From the NCBI GenBank assembly GCA_016718155.1, contig JADKEH010000007.1:1-64000 (forward strand): DNA of 64,000 bases, given 5' to 3'. A program made the translations under genes and the position numbers. Of the stretch, positions 45,448-54,932 are shown in pieces. This DNA is from Candidatus Rhodoferax randersensis. GTDB taxonomy: Bacteria; Pseudomonadota; Gammaproteobacteria; Burkholderiales; Burkholderiaceae_C. The notes below the pieces were generated by a model. That model worked only from the letters and a program-made list of their open reading frames with translations. It did not search any database and was not told where the DNA came from. The stretch's first letter is position 1; the number at the start of each line of letters is the position of its first letter.

Positions 45448-46260
45448 ATGAACAAGCCACCCTGCATGGTCTGGCTGCCCGCCGATCATCGCCTGTTGGG
45501 TGATCATGACCATCAAGCGCCGTTCCTCGTACTCGGGGACAAGTATGCACGCGCCGTCAAGGATGGCGCGCAGGCGCAGCCAGTGGTGTTTCCTCTGGCG
45601 CAAGTTGGCCAGATTACCGAGCTGTTGGCCTTGGTCGATGGGGTCATGCTCACGGGCTCGGCCGCCAACGTGCACCCTCGCAATTTCGATCAGCCGGTGG
45701 CCGACCCCGCGTTGCCGCTGGACGAGGCGCGTGATTCGCTCACGCTGTCCCTGGTCAAGGCCTGTGTTGCCCAGCGCGTTCCTTTATTGGGCATCTGCCG
45801 GGGCTTTCAGGAAATCAACGTGGCGCTGGGGGGCTCCTTGCACCAGCAGGTGCATGCCGTGCCGGGTCTGATGGATCACCGTGAGCCCAAGCATGCCGCC
45901 CATGCGCTGCAGTACGCGCCAGTTCATCCTGTTCAGTTTGTCGCCGGCAGTGCTTTCCAGCACTGGGCGCAGGGGCCCAGCGCGATGGTGAATTCACTGC
46001 ACGGGCAGGGCGTGGCACGATTGGCCGACGGACTGAGCGCATTGGGGCACGCGCCCGACGGCTTGGTGGAGGCCTTCGCGGTGGACGGGGCGAGCGGCTT
46101 TGCCTATGCCGTGCAATGGCATCCGGAATGGCATTGCCTGGAAAACAGTTTGAGCCTGGCCATGTTCAGGGCGTTTGGAGACGCCTGCCGTGCGCGTCAG
46201 GGCGAACGTTTGGGACGCGGCGCTACCCGACACACAAAGGAAGAAGTGGGAACGATATGA
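45448..46260 (+). CDS. puuD: gamma-glutamyl-gamma-aminobutyrate hydrolase (class I GATase-like)
   Basis: Hydrolyses gamma-Glu-GABA to glutamate and GABA in the Puu putrescine route; 270 residues. The class I glutamine-amidotransferase-like triad is visible: Cys in LLGICRGFQEINVALGG, and His and Glu in VQWHPEWHCLEN. The ATG at 45448 follows GGAG at normal spacing. First gene of the polyamine cluster; its stop overlaps the next start (ATGA). Confidence 0.92.
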   Translation: MNKPPCMVWLPADHRLLGDHDHQAPFLVLGDKYARAVKDGAQAQPVVFPLAQVGQITELLALVDGVMLTGSAANVHPRNFDQPVADPALPLDEARDSLTLSLVKACVAQRVPLLGICRGFQEINVALGGSLHQQVHAVPGLMDHREPKHAAHALQYAPVHPVQFVAGSAFQHWAQGPSAMVNSLHGQGVARLADGLSALGHAPDGLVEAFAVDGASGFAYAVQWHPEWHCLENSLSLAMFRAFGDACRARQGERLGRGATRHTKEEVGTI

Positions 46261-47624
46261 GTGAAAGCAAAAAAATGAACTTCAACGATCTGGAGCAGTG
46301 GCTCAACGAGCGGCGTGTGACAGAAGTGGAGTGTCTGGTGCCTGACTTGACCGGCGTGGCGCGCGGCAAGATCTTGCCCCGCGCCAAGTTCACAGAGGAT
46401 CGGGGTATGCGCTTGCCGCAGGCGATTGTGGCGATGGGCGTGACCGGTGAGTTCCCGGAGAGCGGGCCCTATTACGACGTGATCGACCCCACCGACAAGG
46501 ACATGCAGTTGCGCCCCGATCCCTCCACGGTACGCATCGTGCCCTGGGCCACCGACCCCACCGCGCAGGTGATCCACGACTGTTTTGACCATGCCGGCAA
46601 TCTGGTGCCGTTCGCGCCGCGCAGCGTGCTGCGCCGCATTTGTGAGCTGTTTGCCGCTGAGGGACTGGAGCCGATCGTCGCGCCCGAGCTGGAGTTCTAC
46701 CTGACGGCGCGCAACACCGACCCCAACACCCTGCTGCGCCCGCCGGTGGGCCGCAGCGGCCGCGCCGAGACTTCGCGGCAGGCCTACAGCATTGATGCGG
46801 TGAACGAGTTCGACCCGCTGTTCGAGGAGATCTACGACTACAGCGACAAGATGGAACTCAATGTGGACACGCTGATCCACGAAGTGGGCGCCGGGCAGAT
46901 GGAGATCAACTTCTTCCACGCCCAGCCGTTGGGCCTGGCCGATGAGGTGTTTCTGTTCAAGCGCACGGTGCGCGAAGCTGCGCTGCGCCATGACATGTAC
47001 GCCACCTTCATGGCCAAACCCATTTCCAGCGAGCCGGGCAGTGCCATGCACGTGCACCAGAGCATCCTGAACAAGGCTACCGGACAGAACATTTTCAGCA
47101 ATGAGGATGGCTCGCCAAGCGAGGCCTTCATGCACTACATCGGTGGCCTGCAGCGCTACATACCGGCGGCCATGGTACTGGTGGCGCCGTATGTCAACAG
47201 CTACCGGCGGCTGTCGCGCAACACTGCCGCGCCGATCAACATCGAGTGGGGTTACGACAACCGCACCGTGGGCATTCGCTCACCCATCTCCAGCCCTCAG
47301 GCGCGCCGGGTCGAAAACCGCGTCATCGGTGCCGATGCCAACCCCTATGTGGCACTGGCCATGACGCTGGCCTGTGGCTACCTGGGCCTGAAGAACAAGA
47401 TCAAGCCCAAGGCCGAGATGAAGGGCGACGCGTACCTGTCGGCCTACTCGCTGCCGCGCAGCCTGGGCGAGGCGCTCGATTGGCTGCGCCGCGAGTCCGA
47501 CTTGCACGAGGTGCTGGGCAAGGAGTTCATCACCGTCTATTCCGAAATCAAGGAACTCGAATTCGACGAGTTCATGAAAGTCATTTCTCCCTGGGAGCGC
47601 GAGCACTTGCTGCTGCACGTCTAG
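46257..47624 (+). CDS. puuA: glutamine synthetase family protein, probable gamma-glutamylputrescine synthetase
   Basis: Ligates glutamate to putrescine at the expense of ATP if it is PuuA; 455 residues. The GS fold is complete: N-terminal DLTGVARGKILPRAKF, metal and ATP motifs in ELEFYL, AGQMEINFFHA, SSEPGSAMHVHQSI and NRTVGIRSP. The context (puuD before, putrescine aminotransferase and transporter after) favours a polyamine substrate over ammonia. No adenylylation Tyr motif of GlnA is evident. The ATG overlaps the puuD stop. Confidence 0.9.
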   Translation: MSESKKMNFNDLEQWLNERRVTEVECLVPDLTGVARGKILPRAKFTEDRGMRLPQAIVAMGVTGEFPESGPYYDVIDPTDKDMQLRPDPSTVRIVPWATDPTAQVIHDCFDHAGNLVPFAPRSVLRRICELFAAEGLEPIVAPELEFYLTARNTDPNTLLRPPVGRSGRAETSRQAYSIDAVNEFDPLFEEIYDYSDKMELNVDTLIHEVGAGQMEINFFHAQPLGLADEVFLFKRTVREAALRHDMYATFMAKPISSEPGSAMHVHQSILNKATGQNIFSNEDGSPSEAFMHYIGGLQRYIPAAMVLVAPYVNSYRRLSRNTAAPINIEWGYDNRTVGIRSPISSPQARRVENRVIGADANPYVALAMTLACGYLGLKNKIKPKAEMKGDAYLSAYSLPRSLGEALDWLRRESDLHEVLGKEFITVYSEIKELEFDEFMKVISPWEREHLLLHV

Positions 47625-47650
47625 CCCGGATCACCCTTTGTCAGGAACCC

Positions 47651-49063
47651 ATGATGGATACCGCCATGCATACTTCAGTGGATACCGCGCGCATTCAGGC
47701 GCTCGACAGCGCGCATTTTTTGCACCCCTTTACCGACTTCAAGGACTTGTCGGCCAAAGGTGCACGCGTCATGACACGCGGCGAAGGCATCTATGTCTGG
47801 GATTCCGAGGGTGCCCGGGTACTTGATGCCATGAGCGGCCTGTGGTGTGTCAACGTGGGCTATGGCCGGCGTGAACTGGCCGATGCGGCGCACCACCAGA
47901 TGATGACGCTGCCCTACTACAACAGCTTCTTCCAGACCACCAACGTGCCAGCGGTGACCCTGGCCGCCAAACTGGCGCAACTGGCGCCCAACGTCGGTGA
48001 GCGCAGTTTTCAACACGTGTTCTATTCCAGCAGCGGCAGTGAAAGCAATGACTCCAACGTGCGCATGGTGCGCCGCTATTGGGACCTGCTGGGTGAGCCG
48101 CAACGCAAGATCATCATCAGCCGCCAGAACGCCTACCACGGCAGCACCATGGCCGGCGCCTCGCTGGGGGGTATGAGCGGCATGCATGCGCAGGGCGACC
48201 TGCCCATCCCCAATATCAAGCACATCGGGCAGCCCTACTACTTCGAGAACGGGCGCAAGGGCGAGACCAAGGACGAGTTTGGCATTCGCGCCGCGCTCTG
48301 GCTGGAAGACGAAATCCTGGCTTTGGGACCGGAGCGGGTGGCGGCCTTCATTGCCGAGCCGATTCAGGGGGCCGGTGGGGTGATCATCCCGCCAGCCACT
48401 TACTGGCCAGAGATTCAGCGCATCGTCGACAAGTACGGCATCTTGTTGATCAGTGATGAGGTGATCTGTGCCTTTGGCCGCCTGGGACATTGGTTCGGTT
48501 ACGAATACTTCGGCTACAAGCCTGATCTGGTCACGTTTGCCAAGGCCGTGACGAGCGGCTACATCCCGCTGGGAGGCGTGATGGTGGGTGACCGCGTGGC
48601 CAAGGTTTTGATCGAGAAAGGCGGCGAGTTCAACCACGGCTATACCTACAGTGGGCACCCGGTGGCATGCGCGGTGGCGTTGGCCAATATCGAATTGATG
48701 GAGCGCGAGCAACTGCCCCAGCGTGTGCGCGACGACATTGGCCCGTATCTGGCCAGCCGGTTTGACGAGATCAGGGCGCATCCGCTGGTCGGCGAGGCCG
48801 AGACTTGCGGCCTAGTTGGCGGCATGGTGCTGGTCAAGAACAAAGCCACCCTGCAGCGTTTTGACGACAACCTGGGGGTTGGCATGGTGTGCCGTGGCCA
48901 CTGTTTTGGCAACGGGCTGATCATGCGCGCCGTGGGCGACCGCATGATCATTGCCCCGCCGCTGATCATGAGCCGCGCCCAGATCGACGAGATGATGGCC
49001 TTGATATTGCGTTGCCTCGATTTGACCCTGGCCGATGTCAAGAAAAATGGTTGGCTTGCTTAG
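47651..49063 (+). CDS. spuC: aspartate aminotransferase family protein, probable putrescine-pyruvate aminotransferase
   Basis: Class III PLP aminotransferase of 470 residues that would convert putrescine directly to 4-aminobutyraldehyde with pyruvate as acceptor (SpuC type). Signatures are SGSESNDSNVRMVRRYW, NAYHGSTMAGASLGG, AEPIQGAGGVIIPP and LISDEVICAFGRLG. The PLP Lys lies in TFAKAVTSGYIPLGG. CAGGA precedes the ATG. Its presence beside puuA/puuD gives the cell both the gamma-glutamylation and the direct transamination route. Confidence 0.93.
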   Translation: MMDTAMHTSVDTARIQALDSAHFLHPFTDFKDLSAKGARVMTRGEGIYVWDSEGARVLDAMSGLWCVNVGYGRRELADAAHHQMMTLPYYNSFFQTTNVPAVTLAAKLAQLAPNVGERSFQHVFYSSSGSESNDSNVRMVRRYWDLLGEPQRKIIISRQNAYHGSTMAGASLGGMSGMHAQGDLPIPNIKHIGQPYYFENGRKGETKDEFGIRAALWLEDEILALGPERVAAFIAEPIQGAGGVIIPPATYWPEIQRIVDKYGILLISDEVICAFGRLGHWFGYEYFGYKPDLVTFAKAVTSGYIPLGGVMVGDRVAKVLIEKGGEFNHGYTYSGHPVACAVALANIELMEREQLPQRVRDDIGPYLASRFDEIRAHPLVGEAETCGLVGGMVLVKNKATLQRFDDNLGVGMVCRGHCFGNGLIMRAVGDRMIIAPPLIMSRAQIDEMMALILRCLDLTLADVKKNGWLA

Positions 49064-49183
49064 GGATTGCGTGGATGGAAGGACCCCCGTCAAGGGGTAA
49101 GATTTACCGGGTTGCCGCGCCGCGCAGGCGGTGGTGGGCGCATAGGGTTCTGGTTTCGTTCGATTGATCTTCAGGAGAATAAA

Positions 49184-50314
49184 TTGGTTAATGCACATGG
49201 AAAAACCTTGATCGGCAAGCTCATATCCGGTCTGGCGCTGGCGGGGTCAATGGTTCTGGCGGCCTCGCCCGCGCAAGCGCAGGAGGAGAAAGTCCTCAAT
49301 ATCTACAACTGGTCGGACTACATTGCCGAGGATACGATCCAGAATTTCGAGAAGGAAACCGGCATCAAGGTGCGCTACGACACCTTTGACAACAATGAAA
49401 TCGTGCACGCCAAGCTGGTTGCGGGCAAGACCGGCTATGACATTGTGGTGCCGTCGTCGCCTTGGGCGCGGCTGCAAATGGAGGGCGGCTTGCTGCGCAA
49501 GCTTGACAAAGCGCAGCTGCCCAACCTTAAGAACATGGACCCTGACATTCAGAACCAGATTGCCAATCTGGACCCCGGCAACCAATACCTCGTCAACTGG
49601 TTGTGGGGTTACACCACGATCGGCATCAATACCGCCAAAGTCAAGGCGGTACTGGGCGCAGAGCCAATGCCTGCCAATGTGTGGGAGTTGTTCTTCAATC
49701 CAAAGTACATCAGCAAACTCAAAGGCTGCGGTGTCTCCATTCTTGACAGTGCCTCGGAGGTGTTGCCCGCTGCCTTGCACTACCTGGGCAAGGATCCGTT
49801 CAGCAAGAATCCGGCTGACTACCAGGACGCCGCCAACCTGCTCAAGTCGGTCCGGCCACACATCACACTGTTCAGTTCGTCGGGATACATCAACGACATG
49901 GCGGGTGGCGCCATCTGCATGGCTTTGGGGTGGTCGGGTGATATCAACATCGCTCGCCAGCGCGCCATCGATGGCAAGACCGGTCACGACATCGTGGCGC
50001 TGATTCCGAAAAATGGCGGCCTGCTGTTCTTTGACATGATGGCCATCCCCGCCGATGCGCCGCACCCGAAAAACGCGCACCTGTTCATCAACTACATCAT
50101 GCGGCCCGAGGTACACGCCTCGCTGACGAACAAAGTGTTCTACGCCAATCCCAACAAGGCGTCGCGCGAGTTCATCAAGGCTGAAGTAGCCAAGAACCCC
50201 ACGGTGTTCCCCAGCAGCGCAGAGATGGCGGTGATGGTCCCGCCGAAAGCACTGAACAACGACATCCGGCGTCAGATCACGCGCGTCTATACCGCGTTCA
50301 AGACTGGGTTGTGA
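49184..50314 (+). CDS. potF: polyamine ABC transporter substrate-binding protein (PotF-like)
   Basis: Periplasmic putrescine/spermidine receptor, 376 residues. The start is a TTG at 49184 with a strong AGGAG upstream; no ATG fits. A signal peptide ends near AQA (about residue 32) and the mature protein opens EEKVLNIYNWSDYIAEDTI, the PotD/PotF signature. Further ligand-region segments are YDIVVPSSPWARL and GWSGDINIARQRA. The weak TTG start may limit expression or simply be tolerated with the strong binding site. First gene of potFGHI. Confidence 0.93.
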   Translation: MVNAHGKTLIGKLISGLALAGSMVLAASPAQAQEEKVLNIYNWSDYIAEDTIQNFEKETGIKVRYDTFDNNEIVHAKLVAGKTGYDIVVPSSPWARLQMEGGLLRKLDKAQLPNLKNMDPDIQNQIANLDPGNQYLVNWLWGYTTIGINTAKVKAVLGAEPMPANVWELFFNPKYISKLKGCGVSILDSASEVLPAALHYLGKDPFSKNPADYQDAANLLKSVRPHITLFSSSGYINDMAGGAICMALGWSGDINIARQRAIDGKTGHDIVALIPKNGGLLFFDMMAIPADAPHPKNAHLFINYIMRPEVHASLTNKVFYANPNKASREFIKAEVAKNPTVFPSSAEMAVMVPPKALNNDIRRQITRVYTAFKTGL

Positions 50315-50355
50315 TCGGATTTTGATCGGATCAGTTCGGATACCAACCGGGGGTC

Positions 50356-51501
50356 ATGCGCGTGGCGATAGTTTCTACAGATAAACCGGCGGCAGCGCCA
50401 TTTCTTCAAATCAAACACATTGTCAAGCAGTTTGACGACGTGTTTGCGGTGGACGATGTATCGCTGGACATCCAGCAGGGCGAAATCTTTGCGTTGCTGG
50501 GCTCGTCGGGTTGTGGCAAGTCCACGCTGCTGCGTATGCTGGCCGGGTTTGAGTTGCCGAGCTCTGGACAAATCATGCTGGCAGGCAAGGACATCGTGGG
50601 TCTGGCGCCCTACGAGCGCCCGATCAACATGATGTTTCAGAGCTACGCCCTGTTTCCGCACTTGAGCGTCTGGGAAAACATTGCCTTTGGCTTGAAGCGC
50701 GACAAGCTGCCCGCCCCGCAGATTGAGGAGCGGGTGATGCAGATGCTCGACCTGGTGCAGCTTAAAGCCTATGCCAAACGCAAACCGCACCAGCTATCGG
50801 GCGGGCAGCAGCAACGCGTGGCGCTGGCGCGCAGCCTGGCCAAGCGCCCGCAATTGCTGTTGCTCGATGAACCGCTGGGCGCGCTGGATGCGAAGCTGCG
50901 CGAACGCACCCAGCTTGAACTGGTCGGCATCATCGAGCAGGTTGGCGTGACCTGCGTGATGGTGACGCATGACCAGGAGGAAGCCATGACCATGGCCACG
51001 CGCATCGGGGTCATGAGCGAGGGCAAGATTCTTCAGATCGGCAAGCCCACCGAGATTTACGAAACGCCCAATTGCCGCTTTGTTGCCGACTTCATTGGCA
51101 GTGTGAACTTGTTCAAAGGCACGGTCGAGGTTGACGAACCAGACCATGTGGTGATCACCTCGCCGGAGTGCAGGCACTACATCAACCACGGCATCACTGG
51201 CACGGCCGACATGGCCGTGCACGTGGCCGTGCGACCCGAGAAGATGGCGATCGTCCAGAATCCGCCCCGCGACGATGAGCGCGAATCGCCTGAGCAGGTT
51301 GGCTTCAACATGGTGCGCGGCGTGATCAAGGACCTGGCTTACCTGGGCAGCCTGACTACCTATCACGTGCAGCTTGATGGTGGCATGGTGGTGAAAGTCA
51401 CGCAAACCAATGCCGCCCGTCACGATGCCTCGCAATTGACCTGGGGTGACCAGGTCTATGTGTGGTGGTGCGGCAGCGATGTTGTGGTGTTGACACAGTG
51501 A
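50356..51501 (+). CDS. potG: polyamine ABC transporter ATP-binding protein (PotG-like)
   Basis: ATPase subunit of the polyamine importer, 381 residues. Walker A is LLGSSGCGKSTLL, the Q-loop is MMFQSYALFPH, the ABC signature LSGGQQQRVALARSLA, and Walker B LLLLDEPLGALD with the H-loop VTHDQEEAM. A C-terminal TOBE domain (about residues 300-381) follows. It lies 41 bp after potF and 7 bp before potH. Confidence 0.95.
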   Translation: MRVAIVSTDKPAAAPFLQIKHIVKQFDDVFAVDDVSLDIQQGEIFALLGSSGCGKSTLLRMLAGFELPSSGQIMLAGKDIVGLAPYERPINMMFQSYALFPHLSVWENIAFGLKRDKLPAPQIEERVMQMLDLVQLKAYAKRKPHQLSGGQQQRVALARSLAKRPQLLLLDEPLGALDAKLRERTQLELVGIIEQVGVTCVMVTHDQEEAMTMATRIGVMSEGKILQIGKPTEIYETPNCRFVADFIGSVNLFKGTVEVDEPDHVVITSPECRHYINHGITGTADMAVHVAVRPEKMAIVQNPPRDDERESPEQVGFNMVRGVIKDLAYLGSLTTYHVQLDGGMVVKVTQTNAARHDASQLTWGDQVYVWWCGSDVVVLTQ

Positions 51502-51508
51502 GCCCGGC

Positions 51509-52435
51509 ATGAGTTCAGTGGCCGCACCCGCTTTCTCGCTGCGTGACCGGCTCACCGGCGCCTGGGGGCGCCGGCTGGTGATTGGCGTGCCGATGCTGTT
51601 TCTTCTGGCGTTCTTCCTGGCGCCATTCCTGGTGGTGTTGAAGATCAGCGTCTCCGAGATGGAAAACGTGGTCTTTAAGGACTTGATCACCTGGTCCGAA
51701 GGCATGCTGCAGCTCAAGCTGAAGCTGGGCAACTACCTGTTCGTGGCGCAGGACGACTTGTATTTCAAAACCTACCTGAGTTCGCTCAAGTACGCGGGCA
51801 TTACCACCGCCATCTGCTTGGTTCTTGCTTACCCGTTTGCGTATTTCATGGCGCGCAGCCCGGCCGACAAACGCCCGGCCTTGTTGATGCTGGTGATGCT
51901 GCCGTTCTGGACTTCATTTCTGTTGCGGGTCTATGCATGGAAGATGCTGCTGGCTGACAACGGCGTGTTCAACAACTTTGCCTTGTGGGCCGGGCTCGCC
52001 AGTGAGCCGGTCAAGATGATGAACACCCCGTTTTCGCTGGTGCTGGGCATGGTCTATACCTACCTGCCGTTCATGATCCTGCCCCTGTACGCCAACCTCG
52101 TGAAGATGGACCTGCGTTTGCTGGAGGCGGCACTTGATCTGGGCGCCACGCCCTGGGGCGCGTTTTGGCGCATCACGGTGCCGCTGTCCAAGAGCGGCAT
52201 CATTGCGGGTTCGATGCTGGTGTTCATTCCCTGCGTTGGCGAGTTCGTGATTCCCGAATTGCTGGGCGGGCCGCAGACCCTGATGATCGGGCGCGTGCTG
52301 TGGGACGAGTTCTTCAGCAACAACGACTGGCCGATGGCCGCCACCGTGGCGGTGGTGATGGTGCTGTTGATCATTGTGCCCCTGGCGTGGTTCAACAAGT
52401 ACCAGGCCGAGAGCACGGCGGGGGCACGCGCATGA
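51509..52435 (+). CDS. potH: polyamine ABC transporter permease (PotH-like)
   Basis: Inner-membrane permease of 308 residues with six predicted helices (first at about residues 25-48). The cytoplasmic coupling motif is EAALDLGATPWGAFWRITVPLSKSGI. Its TGA overlaps the ATG of the second permease gene. Partner of PotI in the transmembrane channel. Confidence 0.94.
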   Translation: MSSVAAPAFSLRDRLTGAWGRRLVIGVPMLFLLAFFLAPFLVVLKISVSEMENVVFKDLITWSEGMLQLKLKLGNYLFVAQDDLYFKTYLSSLKYAGITTAICLVLAYPFAYFMARSPADKRPALLMLVMLPFWTSFLLRVYAWKMLLADNGVFNNFALWAGLASEPVKMMNTPFSLVLGMVYTYLPFMILPLYANLVKMDLRLLEAALDLGATPWGAFWRITVPLSKSGIIAGSMLVFIPCVGEFVIPELLGGPQTLMIGRVLWDEFFSNNDWPMAATVAVVMVLLIIVPLAWFNKYQAESTAGARA

Positions 52436-53277
52436 GGCCGAGCGCCGGATGGATCACCTCGCGGCTCTGGATGGGTGCGGTCTTTCTGTTTTTGTACCTG
52501 CCCATCGTTACGCTGGTGATCCTGAGCTTCAACGCCAGCCCGATGGTCACTACTTGGGGCGGTTTTTCGCTGCGGTGGTATTCGGCACTCATGCACGACA
52601 CCGAAATCATTACAGGGTTCAAGCTGTCTCTGCAGATAGCGGCGCTGACAGCCTGCGCGTCGGTGGTACTGGGCACCCTGGCGGCTCTGGCGCTGACGCG
52701 CTTCAAGCGCTTTCCGGGGCGCACCTTGTTTGTCGGCATGGTGAACTCGCCGCTGGTCATGCCGGAGGTGATCATTGGCCTGTCGCTGCTGCTGATGCTG
52801 GTTTCGGTCCAGCGTACTTTCGGCTTTCCGGATCGCGGCATGATGACGATCTGGCTGGGTCACACGCTACTTGGCATGGCCTATGCCACGGTGGTGGTGC
52901 AATCTCGCCTGCAGGAGATGAATCCATCCCTGGAAGAAGCGGCGCAGGATCTGGGTTGTCGTCCGTGGCAGGTGTTCTTTCTGGTCACGCTGCCCCTGAT
53001 CTCGCAAGCCATAGGCTCAGCCTGGTTGCTGACCTTCACGCTGTCGCTGGACGATGTGGTGCTGTCGGCCTTCCTCTCCGGACCCGGCTCGACCACCATG
53101 CCGATCACCATATTCAGTCGCGCACGGCTGGGTCTGAGTCCAAGCGTTAACACGGTGGCGACACTGACGGTGGCGGTGGTCAGTGTTGCTGTGGTCGTGG
53201 CAAGTATCTGGATTTCGCGTGCGGAACGCCGCCGTGCGCGCGAGATGTCGGCCGCCTTTCGCAATGCAGAAGTTTGA
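52432..53277 (+). CDS. potI: polyamine ABC transporter permease (PotI-like)
   Basis: Second permease, 281 residues and six predicted helices. The coupling motif reads EEAAQDLGCRPWQVFFLVTLPLISQAI, and the substrate-path segment TFTLSLDDVVLSAFLSGPGSTTMP is typical of spermidine/putrescine permeases. The ATG overlaps the potH stop (ATGA at 52432-52435). Confidence 0.94.
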   Translation: MRPSAGWITSRLWMGAVFLFLYLPIVTLVILSFNASPMVTTWGGFSLRWYSALMHDTEIITGFKLSLQIAALTACASVVLGTLAALALTRFKRFPGRTLFVGMVNSPLVMPEVIIGLSLLLMLVSVQRTFGFPDRGMMTIWLGHTLLGMAYATVVVQSRLQEMNPSLEEAAQDLGCRPWQVFFLVTLPLISQAIGSAWLLTFTLSLDDVVLSAFLSGPGSTTMPITIFSRARLGLSPSVNTVATLTVAVVSVAVVVASIWISRAERRRAREMSAAFRNAEV

Positions 53278-53317
53278 GTTGTGTGAACCTGGTTTCTTTA
53301 TTCTTTTGGAGTGAAAA

Positions 53318-54748
53318 ATGAAAAGCAAATTGTCCTTGCTCGCTGTCGCCCTCGCTGGTGTGTTTCCACTGGCCCAAACCGCACATGCTCAGACCACTGC
53401 GGAACTCAAGCAAGAAATCGAACTGCTCAAGAAGCAGTTGCAGGTCTTGATGCAGAAGGTCGATGCAGCGGCGGCCGCAGCGCCAGCCGCACAAGCAGCG
53501 GTGGATCCCCAGGAATTCAACCGGGTCAAGATCAAGGCTGAATCGACCGAGGACAATTTCGAAGCGGCAGGCTTCAAGGGTCTCAAGATCAGCGGCATGA
53601 TTGATCCGACCTTTATTTACAGCAGCCGCCAGAACCATGCCGGTTTTGTGTTCCTGAACAACTTTGATGGTCGCAGCGACGGCGAGTCCTACGCCTTCGA
53701 CAACTCCTATTTCGGACAGGCGGTGCTCGATATTCAGAAGGAAACCGAAGGCGGCAACAAGTGGCGCCTGACGCTGGCGCCGCACAAGTCGGCCTCGTCG
53801 GGCTACAACGTCAACTCGATCGTGCACGAGGCGTCGGTGTCGATTCCGACGATCGACTCCCAGACCCGCGTGATTGCGGGCGTGATGCCTGATTGGAGCG
53901 GTTACGAGTACATCTTCTCGAATCAGCAGCCCTTGATCACGCACAACATGCTGTTCGACTTCACCATTCCCACCGTCTACAGCGGCGTGGGGATGGAGAT
54001 CACCCGCGGCAAGTGGATCACCAAGTTCATGCTCGGCAACGTCAACGAAACCCGCAAGGGCAGTGGTGACAAGAGCCCGGCGCTGACCTACCGGGCAGAC
54101 TACTCCAAGGGCGAGTACCAGGGCTTCGGCTTGGCTGGTACGCACTCCTTCAGTTCCGGCAACCGCTACGACTTGTTTGAGGTGGATGGCTACTTCGTTC
54201 GCGGCGACGTGACCTGGCAGGGGCAGCTTGGCGTGGGGCGCCAGCGCGATGCGGCGGCCAATGGCGGCAATGCGCAGTGGTGGGGTTTGTCCAGCCTGTT
54301 TGGCTACAAGTTGACGCCGCGCCTGCAGGCGGTGACCCGCTTTGACTACATCGCCAATCGCAAGAACGGCGGTGGCGTGTTTGGGCAGGGCGCCGAAACC
54401 TGCTCGGTGCTGGAGCGTGACGCCGCCGGTGCGCTGACCGGCGCGGTCGATCCGGTCACCGGTTTGCCCGTTCGTGCCGACGTGGGCTGCGCTGCCGGGC
54501 GCAACGGCTTTGGCCCGGCCATGGCGCTGGCCGCCGACTCCGGCGAGTGGGAGCCGATTGATTCCAACAAAGGTGTCAACCGTTATGCCTTGTCGGCAGG
54601 ATTCAACTACCTGATCAACCCGTCCACCACCTGGAAGATGGAGCTGCGTTACGACGGCGCCAACGGCGCGGTGTTCCGTGACGCGCGTGACGGCAGCTAC
54701 AAGAAGAACAACGTGCTCTTGGGCTCGTCGGTGGTCGTTTCGTTCTAA
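53318..54748 (+). CDS. DUF3138-family outer-membrane beta-barrel protein
   Basis: Probable outer-membrane channel of 476 residues. A signal peptide (cleavage after AHA, about residue 24) is followed by a short coiled coil (TAELKQEIELLKKQLQVLM) like that of trimeric porins. The rest has alternating amphipathic strands and ends in the OMP signature VVVSF with C-terminal Phe. A Cys pair in a loop (about residues 367 and 391) may form a disulfide. TTGGAG precedes the ATG. It lies 40 bp after the polyamine permease gene and upstream of puuC, so a role in polyamine passage is a plausible inference. Confidence 0.82.
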   Translation: MKSKLSLLAVALAGVFPLAQTAHAQTTAELKQEIELLKKQLQVLMQKVDAAAAAAPAAQAAVDPQEFNRVKIKAESTEDNFEAAGFKGLKISGMIDPTFIYSSRQNHAGFVFLNNFDGRSDGESYAFDNSYFGQAVLDIQKETEGGNKWRLTLAPHKSASSGYNVNSIVHEASVSIPTIDSQTRVIAGVMPDWSGYEYIFSNQQPLITHNMLFDFTIPTVYSGVGMEITRGKWITKFMLGNVNETRKGSGDKSPALTYRADYSKGEYQGFGLAGTHSFSSGNRYDLFEVDGYFVRGDVTWQGQLGVGRQRDAAANGGNAQWWGLSSLFGYKLTPRLQAVTRFDYIANRKNGGGVFGQGAETCSVLERDAAGALTGAVDPVTGLPVRADVGCAAGRNGFGPAMALAADSGEWEPIDSNKGVNRYALSAGFNYLINPSTTWKMELRYDGANGAVFRDARDGSYKKNNVLLGSSVVVSF

Positions 54749-54932
54749 GCTTTGGCAGCCGTGGTCTGCCTGGGGCGGCCTGGGCCGACACGGTGGCCGC
54801 GTCAGCGCAAAAGTGGCTTGCGGCCACCCCGGCAGCGGCGTGCGGTGCCAACGGCCATGCTCGTTGTCGGCCCGCAGGACCAGCCTGTTCGTTGCCCTGA
54901 ATCAACTCAATCCAATCAATTATGGCCCTGAC

